From contig JAXCGZ010017971.1 in assembly GCA_037179515.1 (NCBI GenBank), forward strand, positions 1-31,715: a stretch of 31,715 nt of DNA. Direction: 5' to 3'. Under the pieces are notes generated by a model. The model had not been told where the DNA came from and searched no databases. It was given only the letters and a program-made list of their open reading frames with translations. Origin of the DNA: Halocaridina rubra (taxonomy: Eukaryota; Arthropoda; Malacostraca; Decapoda; Atyidae). A program made the translations under genes and the position numbers. This document shows, one piece after another, positions 9,220-22,176 of the stretch; within the stretch, counting starts at the first letter, position 1, and the number at the start of each line of letters is the position of its first letter.

Positions 9220-12042
9220 TTAGTGATACTTATCGTACCTGTCCTTAAAACTATGGATTGAGATAGCATTAACTACCTCCTCGCTTAGCGAATTCCAATT
9301 ATCAACTACTCTTACACTGAAAAAGTATTTCCTTACATCCTGCAAACAAGTTTTCTTACGAAGCTTCAAACTATGACCTCTAGTTCTAGAGCCAGCCATA
9401 TCGAAATATCGATCCCTATCCACTCTATCATAACCATGAAGGAATTTAAAGACTGTCACCATATCCCCCCTTACTCTTCTAGCTTCGAGTGATGGCAACT
9501 CTAATTCCCTCAGCGTCTCATCATAACCGAGATTGCATATTTCTGGCACCAGTTTCGTGGCATGTCTTTTAACTTTTTCAAGCTTAGCTATGTGCTTTTT
9601 CAAGTGCGGATTCCAAAAGGGGGCTGCATATTCGAGTTTTGGCCTCACATAGGTTACATAAATATTTCTGAACATTTCCTTGTCCATGTGCCTGAAGGCT
9701 ACCCTTACATTTGATAAGAATGCATATGCTGCCCTTACTACGCCATTTATATGTATTTCTGGAGACAAATCTGCCAGTATGTTTACTCCTAGATCTCTCT
9801 CATTTTCTGTCTCTTGAAGTTGTACTCCAGCCACCGAGTAGTCAAGCTTGGGCCTTCTTGCACTTGTACCCATTCTCATTACCTTACATTTTGAGGTATT
9901 GAATTTCATTAGCCACTTTTCTGACCACTCATGCAGATTATTTAGATCCTCCTGAAGTTCTCTACCATTGTTCTCGTTTTTTACTTTCTTCACAATCTTT
10001 GCATCATCTGCAAACATATTCATGAATGAATTTACAGACTCTGGTAGGTCATTTACATATACAAGGAACAAAGGTGGCCCTAAAACTGAACCCTGTGGAA
10101 CTCCACTACTAACTCTTCTCCATTCAGACACTGAGTGTCTTACTCTAACCCTCTGTTCCCTTCCTTCTAAGTAAGTTTTTATCCATTCCAAGACATTTCC
10201 ACCTATTCTAGCCATTGATTGCAGCTTCCTAATAAGTCTCCCATGTGGAACAGTGTCAAACGCTTTCTGGAAGTCTAGGAATATGCAATCTGCCCAGCCC
10301 TCTCTTTCCTGTAAGATTTGGCTTACCTCATCATAAAATTCTAATAAGTTTGTTACTGTTGATCTTCCTTCTCTGAAGCCATGTTGCCTCACTGACAAAA
10401 AGTTGAAGGATTCCAAGTGAAGAGAGATATGTTTCCTTAGTAGTTTCTCCATAACTTTGCAAACTATGCTGGTCAAGGAAACTGGTCTATAGTTCAGAGC
10501 CGTATCCCTCCTTCCCTTTTTGAAGATAGGTATCACATTTGCTTGTTTCCAGCATCTTGGAATCTCCCCCGACTCCAGTGACTCCTTAAATATGATACTT
10601 AGTGCCACTGATATTGTGTTTGCGCATTTTTTAAGCACATGAGGGGATATGTCATCAGGACCTGTAGCTTTATGAACATCTAAATCCATCAGCGCTTTGC
10701 ATACCTCTGTGGCTGTAAGGTTGATGTTCTCTAATACCGGCCCTTGAGCTTCTATCACTGCAATCTGAGGGGGTGGGGTATTTTCTACTGTAAATACTGA
10801 CTGAAACTCCTTGTTCAATTCTTTGCAGATCTCTTCGTCCGTCTCAGTGATGCTTCCATCCGCTCTCTTTAGCCTTAAAACCTGTTCTTTTACCTTCAGT
10901 TTTCCTCTGATAAAGCTGTGGAAAAGCTTGGGATTTTCTTTAGCCTTCCTGGTGATGTCCCTCTCATAATCTCTCTCTGCCTCTCTCCTTTTACTTAGGT
11001 AGTCATTTCTTGCTCTTTTGTAGGTTTGCCAGGCATTTATGTTTTTTTTCCTCCTATACCTTTCCCAGCATTTGTCTCTCCACTCCTTAGCTCTTTTACA
11101 CCCATTATCGAACCATTTCTCTCTGGCATGAATTACACCTACTTTGGTGACAGGTATGCAGCAATCTACTATCTTCCCATATTTCTCACAAAAGATGTCA
11201 TACATTTCTTGTACAGATTTGTTGTAAAATAAGGTTCTCCAGTCAATAACTGCAAAAAGCTCATTCATTTTGATGTAATCTCCTTTCGGATAGTTCCTCC
11301 TCATGTCCTCAGTGCCTCTACTCTCAGGAAGAATGTCTTCAATGATATACTCCATCAACAACACACAGTGGTCACTCTTTCCAATTGGTGGTTCATACTC
11401 AATATTTTCAATATCCAACACATTATCTGTGAACACTAGATCAAGTAGTGATGGCTCATCCCCACCCCTGGCTCTTGTTGGTTCCATTACATGTTGGTGT
11501 AGGAAATTCCCTTGTACGCAATCTAGGAATCTTGCCCCAAATGAGTCCTCACCACTGTGTGGGTCAAGATTTATCCAATCTATCTCTTTATGATTAAAGT
11601 CTTCCATAATCAAAATCCTACATTTTTTCTCCCGTGCAATGTTAACAACTGAGTTTATGACTTCAATAGTACCTATATGACTTTCCTCATAAATTTCAAA
11701 CTTATTTTGGTTCCTTGGTGGGTTGTATACAACAGTTATTATAATGCTCTCTGACCCAGTATTTATGCGAGCAACAAGAAATTCCCTGAACTCACTTTCT
11801 ATAGCCAAGTTTATTTCTTCAACTTGAATCCTCTCGCTTATGAGCAGTGCTATCCCTCCACCAGTCCTCTCAGATCTTTCGACCGTTAGTATTCTGAAGC
11901 CCTTAGGAAAAACTGTGACACTGTTTATGTCCTCACTCAACTTAGTCTCTGTAATTGCTACTATATCTGCCTTACTGTTGTGGATCCTATCTTTTAATTC
12001 TACTGCCTTACCAGCTAATCCATCAGCATTTGTGTATAACAA
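9220..12042 (-). CDS. LINE ORF2 endonuclease-reverse transcriptase (family 2), open
   Basis: 940 open codons ending in TAA. The N-terminal EEP endonuclease has N5 (YTNADG), E32 (ITETKL), D148/N150 in EDFN (the usual Gly before Asp is Glu here) and S223-D224-H225. A basic linker rich in RRK and ERDYE follows. The reverse transcriptase shows PVSLTS, HGFREGRS, FLDFQKAFD (Asp 590), SGVPQGSVLGP and FADDAKI (677-680). The C-terminal region has the RPKLEYAAPFWNP and RRVRGDM blocks typical of CR1-like proteins. The given start is a TTG. The first in-frame ATG is at residue 146, after half the endonuclease, so it cannot be the real start. The frame stays open upstream into ORF1 for at least 60 nt. Translation by frameshifting, reinitiation or a non-AUG codon is therefore likely. 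Confidence 0.9.
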   Translation of the reverse strand: MLYTNADGLAGKAVELKDRIHNSKADIVAITETKLSEDINSVTVFPKGFRILTVERSERTGGGIALLISERIQVEEINLAIESEFREFLVARINTGSESIIITVVYNPPRNQNKFEIYEESHIGTIEVINSVVNIAREKKCRILIMEDFNHKEIDWINLDPHSGEDSFGARFLDCVQGNFLHQHVMEPTRARGGDEPSLLDLVFTDNVLDIENIEYEPPIGKSDHCVLLMEYIIEDILPESRGTEDMRRNYPKGDYIKMNELFAVIDWRTLFYNKSVQEMYDIFCEKYGKIVDCCIPVTKVGVIHAREKWFDNGCKRAKEWRDKCWERYRRKKNINAWQTYKRARNDYLSKRREAERDYERDITRKAKENPKLFHSFIRGKLKVKEQVLRLKRADGSITETDEEICKELNKEFQSVFTVENTPPPQIAVIEAQGPVLENINLTATEVCKALMDLDVHKATGPDDISPHVLKKCANTISVALSIIFKESLESGEIPRCWKQANVIPIFKKGRRDTALNYRPVSLTSIVCKVMEKLLRKHISLHLESFNFLSVRQHGFREGRSTVTNLLEFYDEVSQILQEREGWADCIFLDFQKAFDTVPHGRLIRKLQSMARIGGNVLEWIKTYLEGREQRVRVRHSVSEWRRVSSGVPQGSVLGPPLFLVYVNDLPESVNSFMNMFADDAKIVKKVKNENNGRELQEDLNNLHEWSEKWLMKFNTSKCKVMRMGTSARRPKLDYSVAGVQLQETENERDLGVNILADLSPEIHINGVVRAAYAFLSNVRVAFRHMDKEMFRNIYVTYVRPKLEYAAPFWNPHLKKHIAKLEKVKRHATKLVPEICNLGYDETLRELELPSLEARRVRGDMVTVFKFLHGYDRVDRDRYFDMAGSRTRGHSLKLRKKTCLQDVRKYFFSVRVVDNWNSLSEEVVNAISIHSFKDRYDKYH

Positions 12043-12044
12043 TC

Positions 12045-13124
12045 TTATTGAGGCCCCATCCCCTGATCTTCTGTCATTATCTTCTTTATCTCCCCTTTGT
12101 CTGGAAGTATTCTGTAACGAAAATTTTTCTTCTCTTCTTCATTTCTTTCATCATTTAGCCTTCTTGCCTCTTGCAATAAGTTTTTGATCTTTCCCATCTC
12201 TTCCTGTGTTCTGTATCGTCTAATGAACACTTCTTTGCATTCTTGAAGGTCTTTTAGACTTTTTTTTCTCAACAATATTTCCCTACATGTTTCCCCTCTC
12301 TCAAAGGTTACTTTTGTTGGTCTCGGCTTTCCTTCCCTCGAATATTTACCTAGTTGGTGTATGTTTACAATATCCTCAGGACCACATACTACTCCAAGCT
12401 TTCTTATCAGGTCTACAACCCTAGCTTTATTTTCTTCAAGTCTCCCCTGCCATGTTGGCTCCTGGGATTCACTTATGCCTGAGATTACCACTGTCTTCTC
12501 CTTATCAAGTGCCTGTCTGATGAGTGGGTTTGCCCTTTCCATCACAACGTCTTTCATTTTTTCGATTACTGTCTCTTTATAGTCAACTGTTTGTATGTAT
12601 TCCAGTGCCACCACCTTTACAGCCTCTTTTACTGCCACATTTCCCTTTAGTGCATCAGCAAAGGACGTTTTCATGGCATCATTTTCCATATTCAGCTCCT
12701 GGAACTCTTTTCTGAACTGTTCAATGTTTTCCTTAATCTGAACATTCCAAGCAGCAATCTCGTCTCTCTCAGAAGAGAGCAGTGAACTAACATCTAATTT
12801 CTTTAGGTTGTCATTTAGCTGTTTGTTTTTATCTTCTTGTTTAGAAATTCTAGATTCTAGTTGACTCTTTTCCCCTTCCAGCTTCTTTATTCTTTTTTCT
12901 AGTTCCTTTCTCTCCTGCCCTTGTGCTTTATTTGCTTCCTCCAAAGATCTTATTTGTTCTCTGAGTGTTTCATTCTCTTTCATTTCTCCATCCATATTCC
13001 GAATTTTATCATCAAGGCTTATAACCATTTCCTCTAACTTCTTGATTCTCTGTTTAAGTCCCCTGATGACTACCCCTTCTCCCGACCCATGGGTGGGAGA
13101 GGTTTGGGACAGAGATGGCTTCAT
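12045..13124 (-). CDS. LINE ORF1 protein (family 2), coiled coil plus RRM-like domain
   Basis: 359 residues, ATG at 13124. ORF1 proteins bind element RNA and act as chaperones in the ribonucleoprotein. Residues about 22-150 are highly charged with heptad-like Leu/Ile spacing, as in a long coiled coil. From about 210 a beta strand (TVVISGI), a helix (NKARVVDLIRKLG) and a second strand (RPTKVTF) fit the noncanonical RRM known from L1-type ORF1 proteins. Residues 300-345 are basic and could be the small C-terminal domain. No zinc knuckle or esterase motif is seen, unlike family 1. The stop TAA lies 2 nt before the TTG of ORF2, whose frame overlaps this one. Confidence 0.8.
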   Translation of the reverse strand: MKPSLSQTSPTHGSGEGVVIRGLKQRIKKLEEMVISLDDKIRNMDGEMKENETLREQIRSLEEANKAQGQERKELEKRIKKLEGEKSQLESRISKQEDKNKQLNDNLKKLDVSSLLSSERDEIAAWNVQIKENIEQFRKEFQELNMENDAMKTSFADALKGNVAVKEAVKVVALEYIQTVDYKETVIEKMKDVVMERANPLIRQALDKEKTVVISGISESQEPTWQGRLEENKARVVDLIRKLGVVCGPEDIVNIHQLGKYSREGKPRPTKVTFERGETCREILLRKKSLKDLQECKEVFIRRYRTQEEMGKIKNLLQEARRLNDERNEEEKKNFRYRILPDKGEIKKIMTEDQGMGPQ

Positions 13125-14030
13125 TTTTATGTTCTCCCTCTCACAGAATATAGAAAGAAGACGAGAAAGAGGAAAAAAAAAGAAAAGAGAAAAACTTCTA
13201 ATTTAGCTTCACACAGAATTTTTATATCTCCATATAAGTGCTATTTAGTGACTCAATTTGTCTCCTTTCCGGTAACACACATCTTAACTTAAAAACTTGA
13301 CCATGGTAATTTAAGTATAAAAAGAAAAAGAAAAACAAAAGTCAAACCTGAAGGAAAATTCGAATTTCTGTTTGAGGTGGCACCCACCTGTTTCTGTTAT
13401 ATATTCTTCCTAACTGATAAACTGACTTGCTAACCAAGATATGTTATCACGGGATTAGACTTTACATTTAACTCAATATATATACAAAATAACAAAATAG
13501 TAAAAGAGAAAGCTAAAAGAAAAGCAAAAAAAATGAAGAAAATAAGACTGCTGTACTACTTGGCAACTTAACTCAGTACTGTTGACAGGTGGGTATTTGG
13601 TAATTTTTTTTTCTTTTATTATTCAATTTTTTCGTGTATCAAACTAACTAACTAGTTAATATAAATGGGAAGGATACTGATTTTAACAATATATAGAACC
13701 ACAGGATCAGGTAAACGGCTTAAGAGCTTTCCCCAGTTTACACAAAAAATTAGGTAATGTGATGTGATGGCTCCACCTCTGGCAACTCTTCTAGATTTCC
13801 CTCAAGGCAGAACTGGACGGCAGCTTCTCTCTCTTCTTCACGAAAAAGTTCTCAATTTCTTTTCCTTTAATATGAACAGTCTCGTCTTACAACAAATATA
13901 AGTTTTTGTACTCACAATACTCTGCAGGATTTCAGATTTATGGAATTCATGGTAAAGTTTTCCACTAAGCACTTAGTCACTCGAAACAGTTAAAAATTTA
14001 AGAGGAGCAATTCCGTGTGTCACTGAACGC

Positions 14031-14031
<1 letters not shown>
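13125..14031 (-). promoter_or_regulatory. 5' leader of the family 2 LINE, probably with internal promoter
   Basis: About 900 bp upstream of ORF1 without a long open frame on the element strand, containing pyrimidine- and T-rich stretches just before the ATG. LINE leaders normally hold an internal promoter; I see no clear core promoter motif, so this role rests on position alone. The far end joins a (GT)n microsatellite. Confidence 0.5.

Positions 14032-14069
<38 letters not shown>
14032..14069. repeat. (GT)n microsatellite
   Basis: About 19 GT units between the 5' edge of the family 2 LINE and the tail of the SINE. Read on the minus strand it is a (CA)n tail for the SINE. Confidence 0.97.
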
Positions 14070-14771
<702 letters not shown>

Positions 14772-14782
14772 TCCCTCTTTTT
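14772..14782 (-). other. Polypurine tract of the Gypsy element
   Basis: On the minus strand AAAAAGAGGGA directly precedes the 3' LTR (TGTTGC). A purine run at this place primes plus-strand DNA synthesis in LTR retroelements. Confidence 0.8.
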
Positions 14783-14827
14783 ATGAAGAAAAAAAAATAA
14801 GTTATCATCTTGAAAACGAAAAATAAA

Positions 14828-16092
14828 TCACTCTTTGTAAACAACAAAATCATTATATTTAGAGGGTAAAATATTCCTTGTACTCCTTGTGATTCTCTTT
14901 TGAGGAGTGAAAGACTCTTGAACTCTGAGATTCTCACTTGTTGGGTTTACATGTTTATCCTGTCGAATTTCAACCTGTTGCTGACTTTGTACTACATTAC
15001 TAGAATCTTCACTACTGTGATGCGAAACATTTCTTTCATTTGATTTATTAAGGTCTACTCTATTTCTTCTCAATAGACCAGCATCAGTTGAAATTTCATA
15101 AGATCTCTCGTCTAAACGTTCCTTCACAATACCTTTTTCCCAAGCTTTCTTTCCCATTACAGTGGGTTTTATTCTCACAACATCATCTTCCTGTAAAGGA
15201 TCAAGATCTTTGGCATGCACATTGTAATATTTAGCGGACCTGCTATTTCTATAATGTCTGTTAATCTTAATTTTATCTACATTAATCTCAGATGGTTTCA
15301 ACAACTTTGAAGAAACTGGGAGAAGAGTACGTGTGCGTCTCCCTAGGCTTTTTTGAGCCGGACTGTATTCATCACTGTGAGACGGACAATTATGGTAGTC
15401 TAATATTGCTAAATAAGGGTCATTATTGCTTTCTATGGCTTTTCTGAGTATGGACTTTGCAGTTTTTACAGCGGATTCTGCCTGTCCATTAGACTGAGGA
15501 TGTTTAGGGCTTGACGTACAATGTTCTATATCCCACACTCTTATAAAATTCTGAAATATATCACTTGTAAATTGAGTTCCACAGTCACTAACTAAGATGG
15601 AAGGAGTACCATACCTTGCAAAATGTGCTTTTAGCTTACGTATAACAGTAGATGTTTTTATATCTTCAAACCTATCAATTTCCCAGAAATTACTGAAATA
15701 GTCTACTGTTACAAGATAAAACTGATTACTCAATTCAAAAATATCTGTGCCAACTTTCTCCCATGGCCTATCAGACACTTCATGTGGCATAAGAGTTTCT
15801 TTCTGCTGAGATTTTTGAAATTTGCTACAGATTTCACATTGAGAAATATGTTCTTTAATATCACCATTCATACCAGGCCAATATACACACTCACGAGCCC
15901 TTTGTAGACAACTTTCTACGCCAATGTGACTAGAGTGAATAGCCTGTTTAATTTCTTTCCTCAAATTGGCAGGAATCACAACTCTATCACCTTTAAATAC
16001 AAGTCCATTCTATATAGATAGTTCATCTCTAATATGATAATAAGGCAAAACAGTTATAGGTACATTACATTTATACTCTGGCCACCCATATT
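14828..16092 (-). pseudogene. Gypsy pol, integrase part, with an in-frame stop
   Basis: The open part (15979-14828, 383 codons) has the zinc-binding HHCC module (H15, H18, C48, C51) and the integrase catalytic triad D79, D132 and E168, with 35 residues between the last two (D,D35E). A basic C-terminal region follows. Homologous coding continues upstream to about 16092 but is cut by TAG at 16012-16010 and then by a frameshift that puts it out of phase with the protease-RT frame. No chromodomain is evident. Integrase would insert the cDNA into the host genome; here it cannot be made as part of an intact polyprotein. Confidence 0.9.
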
Positions 16093-18546
16093 TGTCACTT
16101 CAAGTAAAATTTCATCACTGGCCACAGCATCACGAATTTTCTTTAACCTGTCTTCCCTAATAGGCAAATAAGATACAACATTAACATATTCAAAATCATT
16201 ACCATTTTCAGTTTCACTTAGAAATGATCGAGACAGCAAATCTGCTATATGCATGTTCTTACCAGCAGTATGCTTAAGTTCAATATCGTATTGTTGTGCA
16301 GTCAATAACATGCCTTGTAGCCTCTTTGGTGCTCTATCTAATGGTTTCAAGATTATACTCTGAAGTGGTTTGTTATCAGTTATAACCAAAGTATGTTGTC
16401 CAAAAGTGTACTGATGGAATTTCTTTAAAGCAAACACAATAGCCAGCATTTCTTTCTCTATCTGAGCATACCTTGTTTCCGTGTCAGTTAGAGCTCTGCT
16501 TGCGTAAGACAACGGTTTACCACCTTGCATTAGAACTGCACCAAGTCCACATTTGCTAGCATCACACTGTATAACTAACTGTTTATTTTGATCATAATAA
16601 GCAAGAATTGGAGTTTTATTGATGCAACACTTAATTTTCTCAAAAGCTCTAGCCTGTTCATCACCCCAAAACCATTCTTTGTCTTTACGTAAAAGTTGTC
16701 GTATGGGCACCATCAGGTCAGAGAGTCTAGGCATGAATTTTGACAAATAGTTTATCATTCCACTAAAGCATTGAATCTCAGTGACATTAGTTGGAGCTTT
16801 CATCGATACAATTGCTTCAATTTTACTGGGATCTGGCTTAAGGCCTTCATTAGTTATTACATGTCCAAGAAATGTTATCTCACTCTTTCTTATTTCAGCC
16901 TTTTCTCTGTTAAGACGGATACCATGCTTACGACATCGTTCCAGTAAATTTCTTAAATTTTCATCATGATCTAACTGTGCTTCTTCTAGAGAATTACCTA
17001 TTCCATATACCAAAATGTCATCAGCAATGCATATTATTCCTAGCAAACCATCTAAAGAGTTCTGCAGTCGTTTCTGAAAAACTTCACTACTGATTGCTAG
17101 GCCAAAGGGCAGTCTAAGCCACCGATATCTTCCAAAAGGGGTTTGAAAGGTAGTTAAATGACTTGACTCTTCATCCAAGACACAGTGCCAATATCCATTT
17201 CTTAAATCTAGTTTAGAGAATACTTTAGCTTGTGCTAATTCAGGTAAAACATCATCGATAATTGGCAAAGGATGCATTTCTCTAATTATGGCTTTATTTA
17301 ATTGCTGAGGATCTATGCAAATTCTTATGTCTTCACTATTTTTCTTAGAAGCTACTACCATGCGACTCACCCATTCAGTTGGTTCGTCTACTTTACAAAT
17401 GACATTTTGTTTCTCTAACTCAGATAATTTGGATTTTACCTTCCTTTTAAGTTGAATTGGCACTCTACATGAAGATATAGCAAATGGCTTGACTTCTTTG
17501 TCTAAAGTCATATGTACCACCCCAGGTAACTTACCAATTTCATTACAAAACACATCTGAATATTCCTGAAAAACATCAGTATTACAAGATTCACTGTGTA
17601 CAGAACATATGTTATCATAATTGATGGTAAGGAAACCCATCTGTTCTGATGCACGTTTTCCTAGCAAAGGCATATAATTCTCAGCCACTATAATAAACTC
17701 AACATTATATCTCTTTGAATTTATCTCATTTTTCACTTTAATTCTACATTTTCCAACTGGTTTGGCTGCAGAATTATTCCACATTTCTAGTTGCAACCCT
17801 TCACTAGATTCAATTTTTACATTATTGGGAACCATATTTCGAGGTAACACATTTACACCTGCTCCGCTATCTATTTGAAATTTGACACTATTTTCACCAA
17901 CTTTCAGATTGGTATATAGATATTTGGATTTCTTTAACACTTTATTCACTTTCATCACTTGCTGTGTACAGGGATTATCATTTTTTTTCACCGTCGTTTC
18001 TTCTGGCTCTCCACGTCTCGTCTGCAACTTGACACCTAGGATATATTCGGCTGGAGTATCTGAACTGGAATCGTCACCGTCCACTGCATTCACACCCATC
18101 TTCTTAGATGCTTGTGCATGTCCATTTTTCTCCAAACATTGAGATTCGAAGTGATTCAGCCTGTTGCAGTAGTTGCATCTCTCTCCATAGGCTGGACATT
18201 TCTTTTTACTCCACACGTGTCTTGTTCCGCAGAACTTACATTTTCGTAGAGCCGGATCCTTCGTTGACAAACTTTGGTTTGACTTAGGCCTATACTGGTT
18301 CTTGTTCACAAAACTTGGGTCCTCACTCTTTCGGTCTGCTGAATTTCTACTAGGCCTACTCTGCTTAAAGTTCTTTGTCGATTTAACTTTATTTATGACC
18401 GACTTTGCTGTATTTTCACTTTTTATCATTTGCATTTGTCTCTGCGATGCTTGATGTGCCTCACAAATTTTGAGCGTATCTATCAGTGAAATACATTCTT
18501 CTCTCAGAAATTTCTCTCTGAGTAATAAATTCATCCAGGTTCTCAT
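16054..18546 (-). pseudogene. Gypsy gag end plus pol (protease, RT, RNase H), frameshifted at both ends
   Basis: 830 codons. Residues 103-137 hold two Cys/His knuckles, the second a proper CX2CX4HX4C. Protease DSGA is at 226-229. The reverse transcriptase has KLDLRNGYWH at 444-454 and ADD at 508-510 (the variant IADD instead of YxDD). RNase H carboxylates are D662, E697 and D724. The N-terminus (LREKFLREE onwards) is the end of the capsid region, but it is out of frame with the gag ORF at 18895-18461. The C-terminus runs into a stop because of a one-base loss near 16085-16092. The knuckle arrangement, the RT sequence and the later D,D35E integrase place it near the Mag/K02A2.6 lineage; this is recognition from memory, not a tree. 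Confidence 0.92.
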
Positions 18547-18895
18547 CAGCTTTCTGAGTACAGCATCTAAACCTATATCTTGATGCTATTATTAGCTTCC
18601 TAGGGGCAAAATGCTCATCTAGCTTCTGTAATACCACGTTTAAGTCCTTGCTAGGGTCATCACGAGATCCACTCTCCCCTACAATAACGGGACCAAACTC
18701 TATAGCATTATACACTCGAAGCAGTTCGTCACCCCCATGGGTCAAAAGTAATGCTACCTTCACTTCACTTGGTTTATCATTTAAACCTGCTGCAAGTATA
18801 TACAGCTCGAATTTTTGACGAAAAAATCGCCAATCTTGCTCACTTTCGCTCTTTAATGCGAATTTATCTGGAGGGGCTAGATTAGCTGTCGCCAT
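18461..18895 (-). pseudogene. Gypsy gag N-terminal part, internally deleted
   Basis: ATG at 18895. The first 125 residues look like the N-terminal gag of K02A2.6-type elements (LAPPDKFAL near the start, DWRFFRQKFELY, then ADENLDEFIT). After DEFIT, near 18517-18528, the sequence jumps to what should be the end of the capsid region (LREKFLREE) in another frame. The usual stretch between these blocks, some tens of residues, is missing. The ORF then reads 18 or so out-of-frame codons to a stop. A deletion not divisible by three explains both the missing segment and the frame change. Confidence 0.8.
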
Positions 18896-18997
18896 GTCGG
18901 TTGGTAGTCTTATTTACTTAATCAAACAGAAAGATCCTGGATAATACGTAATGCCTTATATTCAAAATGAACAGCAAACCATACTTAGTCTATTGAG

Positions 18998-19008
18998 CGC
19001 TGCCACCA
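18998..19008 (-). other. Primer binding site of the Gypsy element (tRNA-Leu type)
   Basis: Directly inside the 5' LTR the minus strand reads TGGTGGCAGCG, complementary to a tRNA 3' end CGCTGCCACCA. That end is found in eukaryotic tRNA-Leu of the AAG/TAG group. The match is 11 nt, then breaks. Confidence 0.7.
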
Positions 19009-20604
<1,596 letters not shown>

Positions 20605-20605
20605 G

Positions 20606-20715
20606 CTTAAATATTATCATTGTTTTGCTTAAATATTATCATTGTTTTGCTTAAATATTATCATTGTTTTGCTTCAATATTATAATTTTTTTGCTTCAAT
20701 ATTATCATTGTTTTG
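20606..20715. repeat. 22-bp tandem repeat, five units
   Basis: Unit CTTAAATATTATCATTGTTT plus TG. The first three copies are identical; the last two have CTTCAATATT, and the fourth has further changes. It is AT-rich minisatellite DNA. Confidence 0.93.
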
Positions 20716-20751
20716 AATCATGATTTAATCTTTGTGTTCATTGAGTTTGCA

Positions 20752-20811
20752 GAAGAATCCACTCCTCATTTGGTTCTTAGGTTGAGAGGTGGTATGCAGA
20801 TCTTTGTGAAG
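20752..20811 (+). pseudogene. Polyubiquitin fragment across a ubiquitin-ubiquitin joint
   Basis: 20 codons read EESTPHLVLRLRGGMQIFVK. This is ubiquitin residues 63-76 followed directly by residues 1-6 of the next unit, with K63 changed to E and L67 to P. Beyond codon 6 the resemblance stops at once, and upstream of residue 63 it is also lost. TTTGCAG just before resembles a 3' splice site. It is probably a relic of a retroposed or duplicated polyubiquitin gene, since ubiquitin tolerates almost no substitution. It could also be an exon piece used in a fusion, which I think unlikely. Confidence 0.75.
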
Positions 20812-20876
20812 AAAGATCAACGACGAATATGTTTCATATTAGGTCCATTAAGTTCTCATATCAGCTCGTCCTTGCC

Positions 20877-21232
20877 TAGTAATTACATATTGCAATTGTG
20901 AATGTTTTTAACTTTTCATACTATAACAAATATTTTGTTTTAAAAGTGCTTTCATACATCATGTCTAAATGTATTGTGTACTGTTTTATTAATGAAATAG
21001 CATACTTAGTTTTGTTCTTAAGTAATTTTGCCAATGCTTACTAGCTATATATTGTAATTATGAATGTTTTTAACTTTTCACACCATAACAAATGTTTTGT
21101 TTTAAAAGTGATTGCATACATCATGTCCAAATGTATTGTGTGCTGTTTGATTAATGAAGTAGCCTAATAGCTTTGTTCTTAAGTAATTTTGCCAATGCTT
21201 TCTAGCTATATGTTGCAATTATGAATATTTAA
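20877..21232. repeat. 162-bp tandem repeat, about 2.2 units
   Basis: The blocks TGCAATTGTGAATG (20891), TGTAATTATGAATG (21053) and TGCAATTATGAAT (21214) are spaced 162 and 161 bp. The intervening sequence (CATACATCATGTC, TTCTTAAGTAATTTTGCCAA) repeats in the same order. It directly follows the ubiquitin relic. Confidence 0.9.
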
Positions 21233-21475
21233 GTTTGATTTTGTGATTTTGATTACAATGCTTCTTATAAAGAACAGATTTTTCTTTGTCAGCTTTTTGC
21301 ATAGTAATTTTGGTATTACTGTAATCTGTTTAGATAATTGTGTGAGACTGTAATAGTTTCATAAGTCAGTTTCTTAGATAGTTCTGCCCCATTTTTTTAA
21401 ACTAATGATAGTTAGAAAGTTTTAAGGCTCTCATAGAAATTTGTATGCTTCATCTGTAATATGAGATTTTTCAGT
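21233..21475. other. Non-coding AT-rich spacer
   Basis: Nothing recognised. Confidence 0.5.
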
Positions 21476-22170
<695 letters not shown>

Positions 22171-22176
22171 TAGTAA

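Larger units (their letters stand above)
9145..14031 (-). mobile_element. CR1/L2-group LINE (family 2), near full-length with both ORFs open
   Basis: In element order: leader of about 900 bp (14031-13125), ORF1 (13124-12045), ORF2 (open from before 12042 to 9220) and a 3' UTR of about 75 bp, then CA repeats. Neither ORF has an internal stop or frameshift. Its protein sequence is clearly different from family 1, sharing only the domain plan. The exact 5' end is inferred from the start of the (GT)n repeat at 14032. With both frames open and catalytic motifs present, this is the copy in the window most likely to be, or recently to have been, mobile. Confidence 0.85.

Noticed and set aside
20606..20715. 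CRISPR-like repeat array
   Set aside because: The 22-bp units are contiguous without spacers and the genome is eukaryotic; it is a minisatellite.
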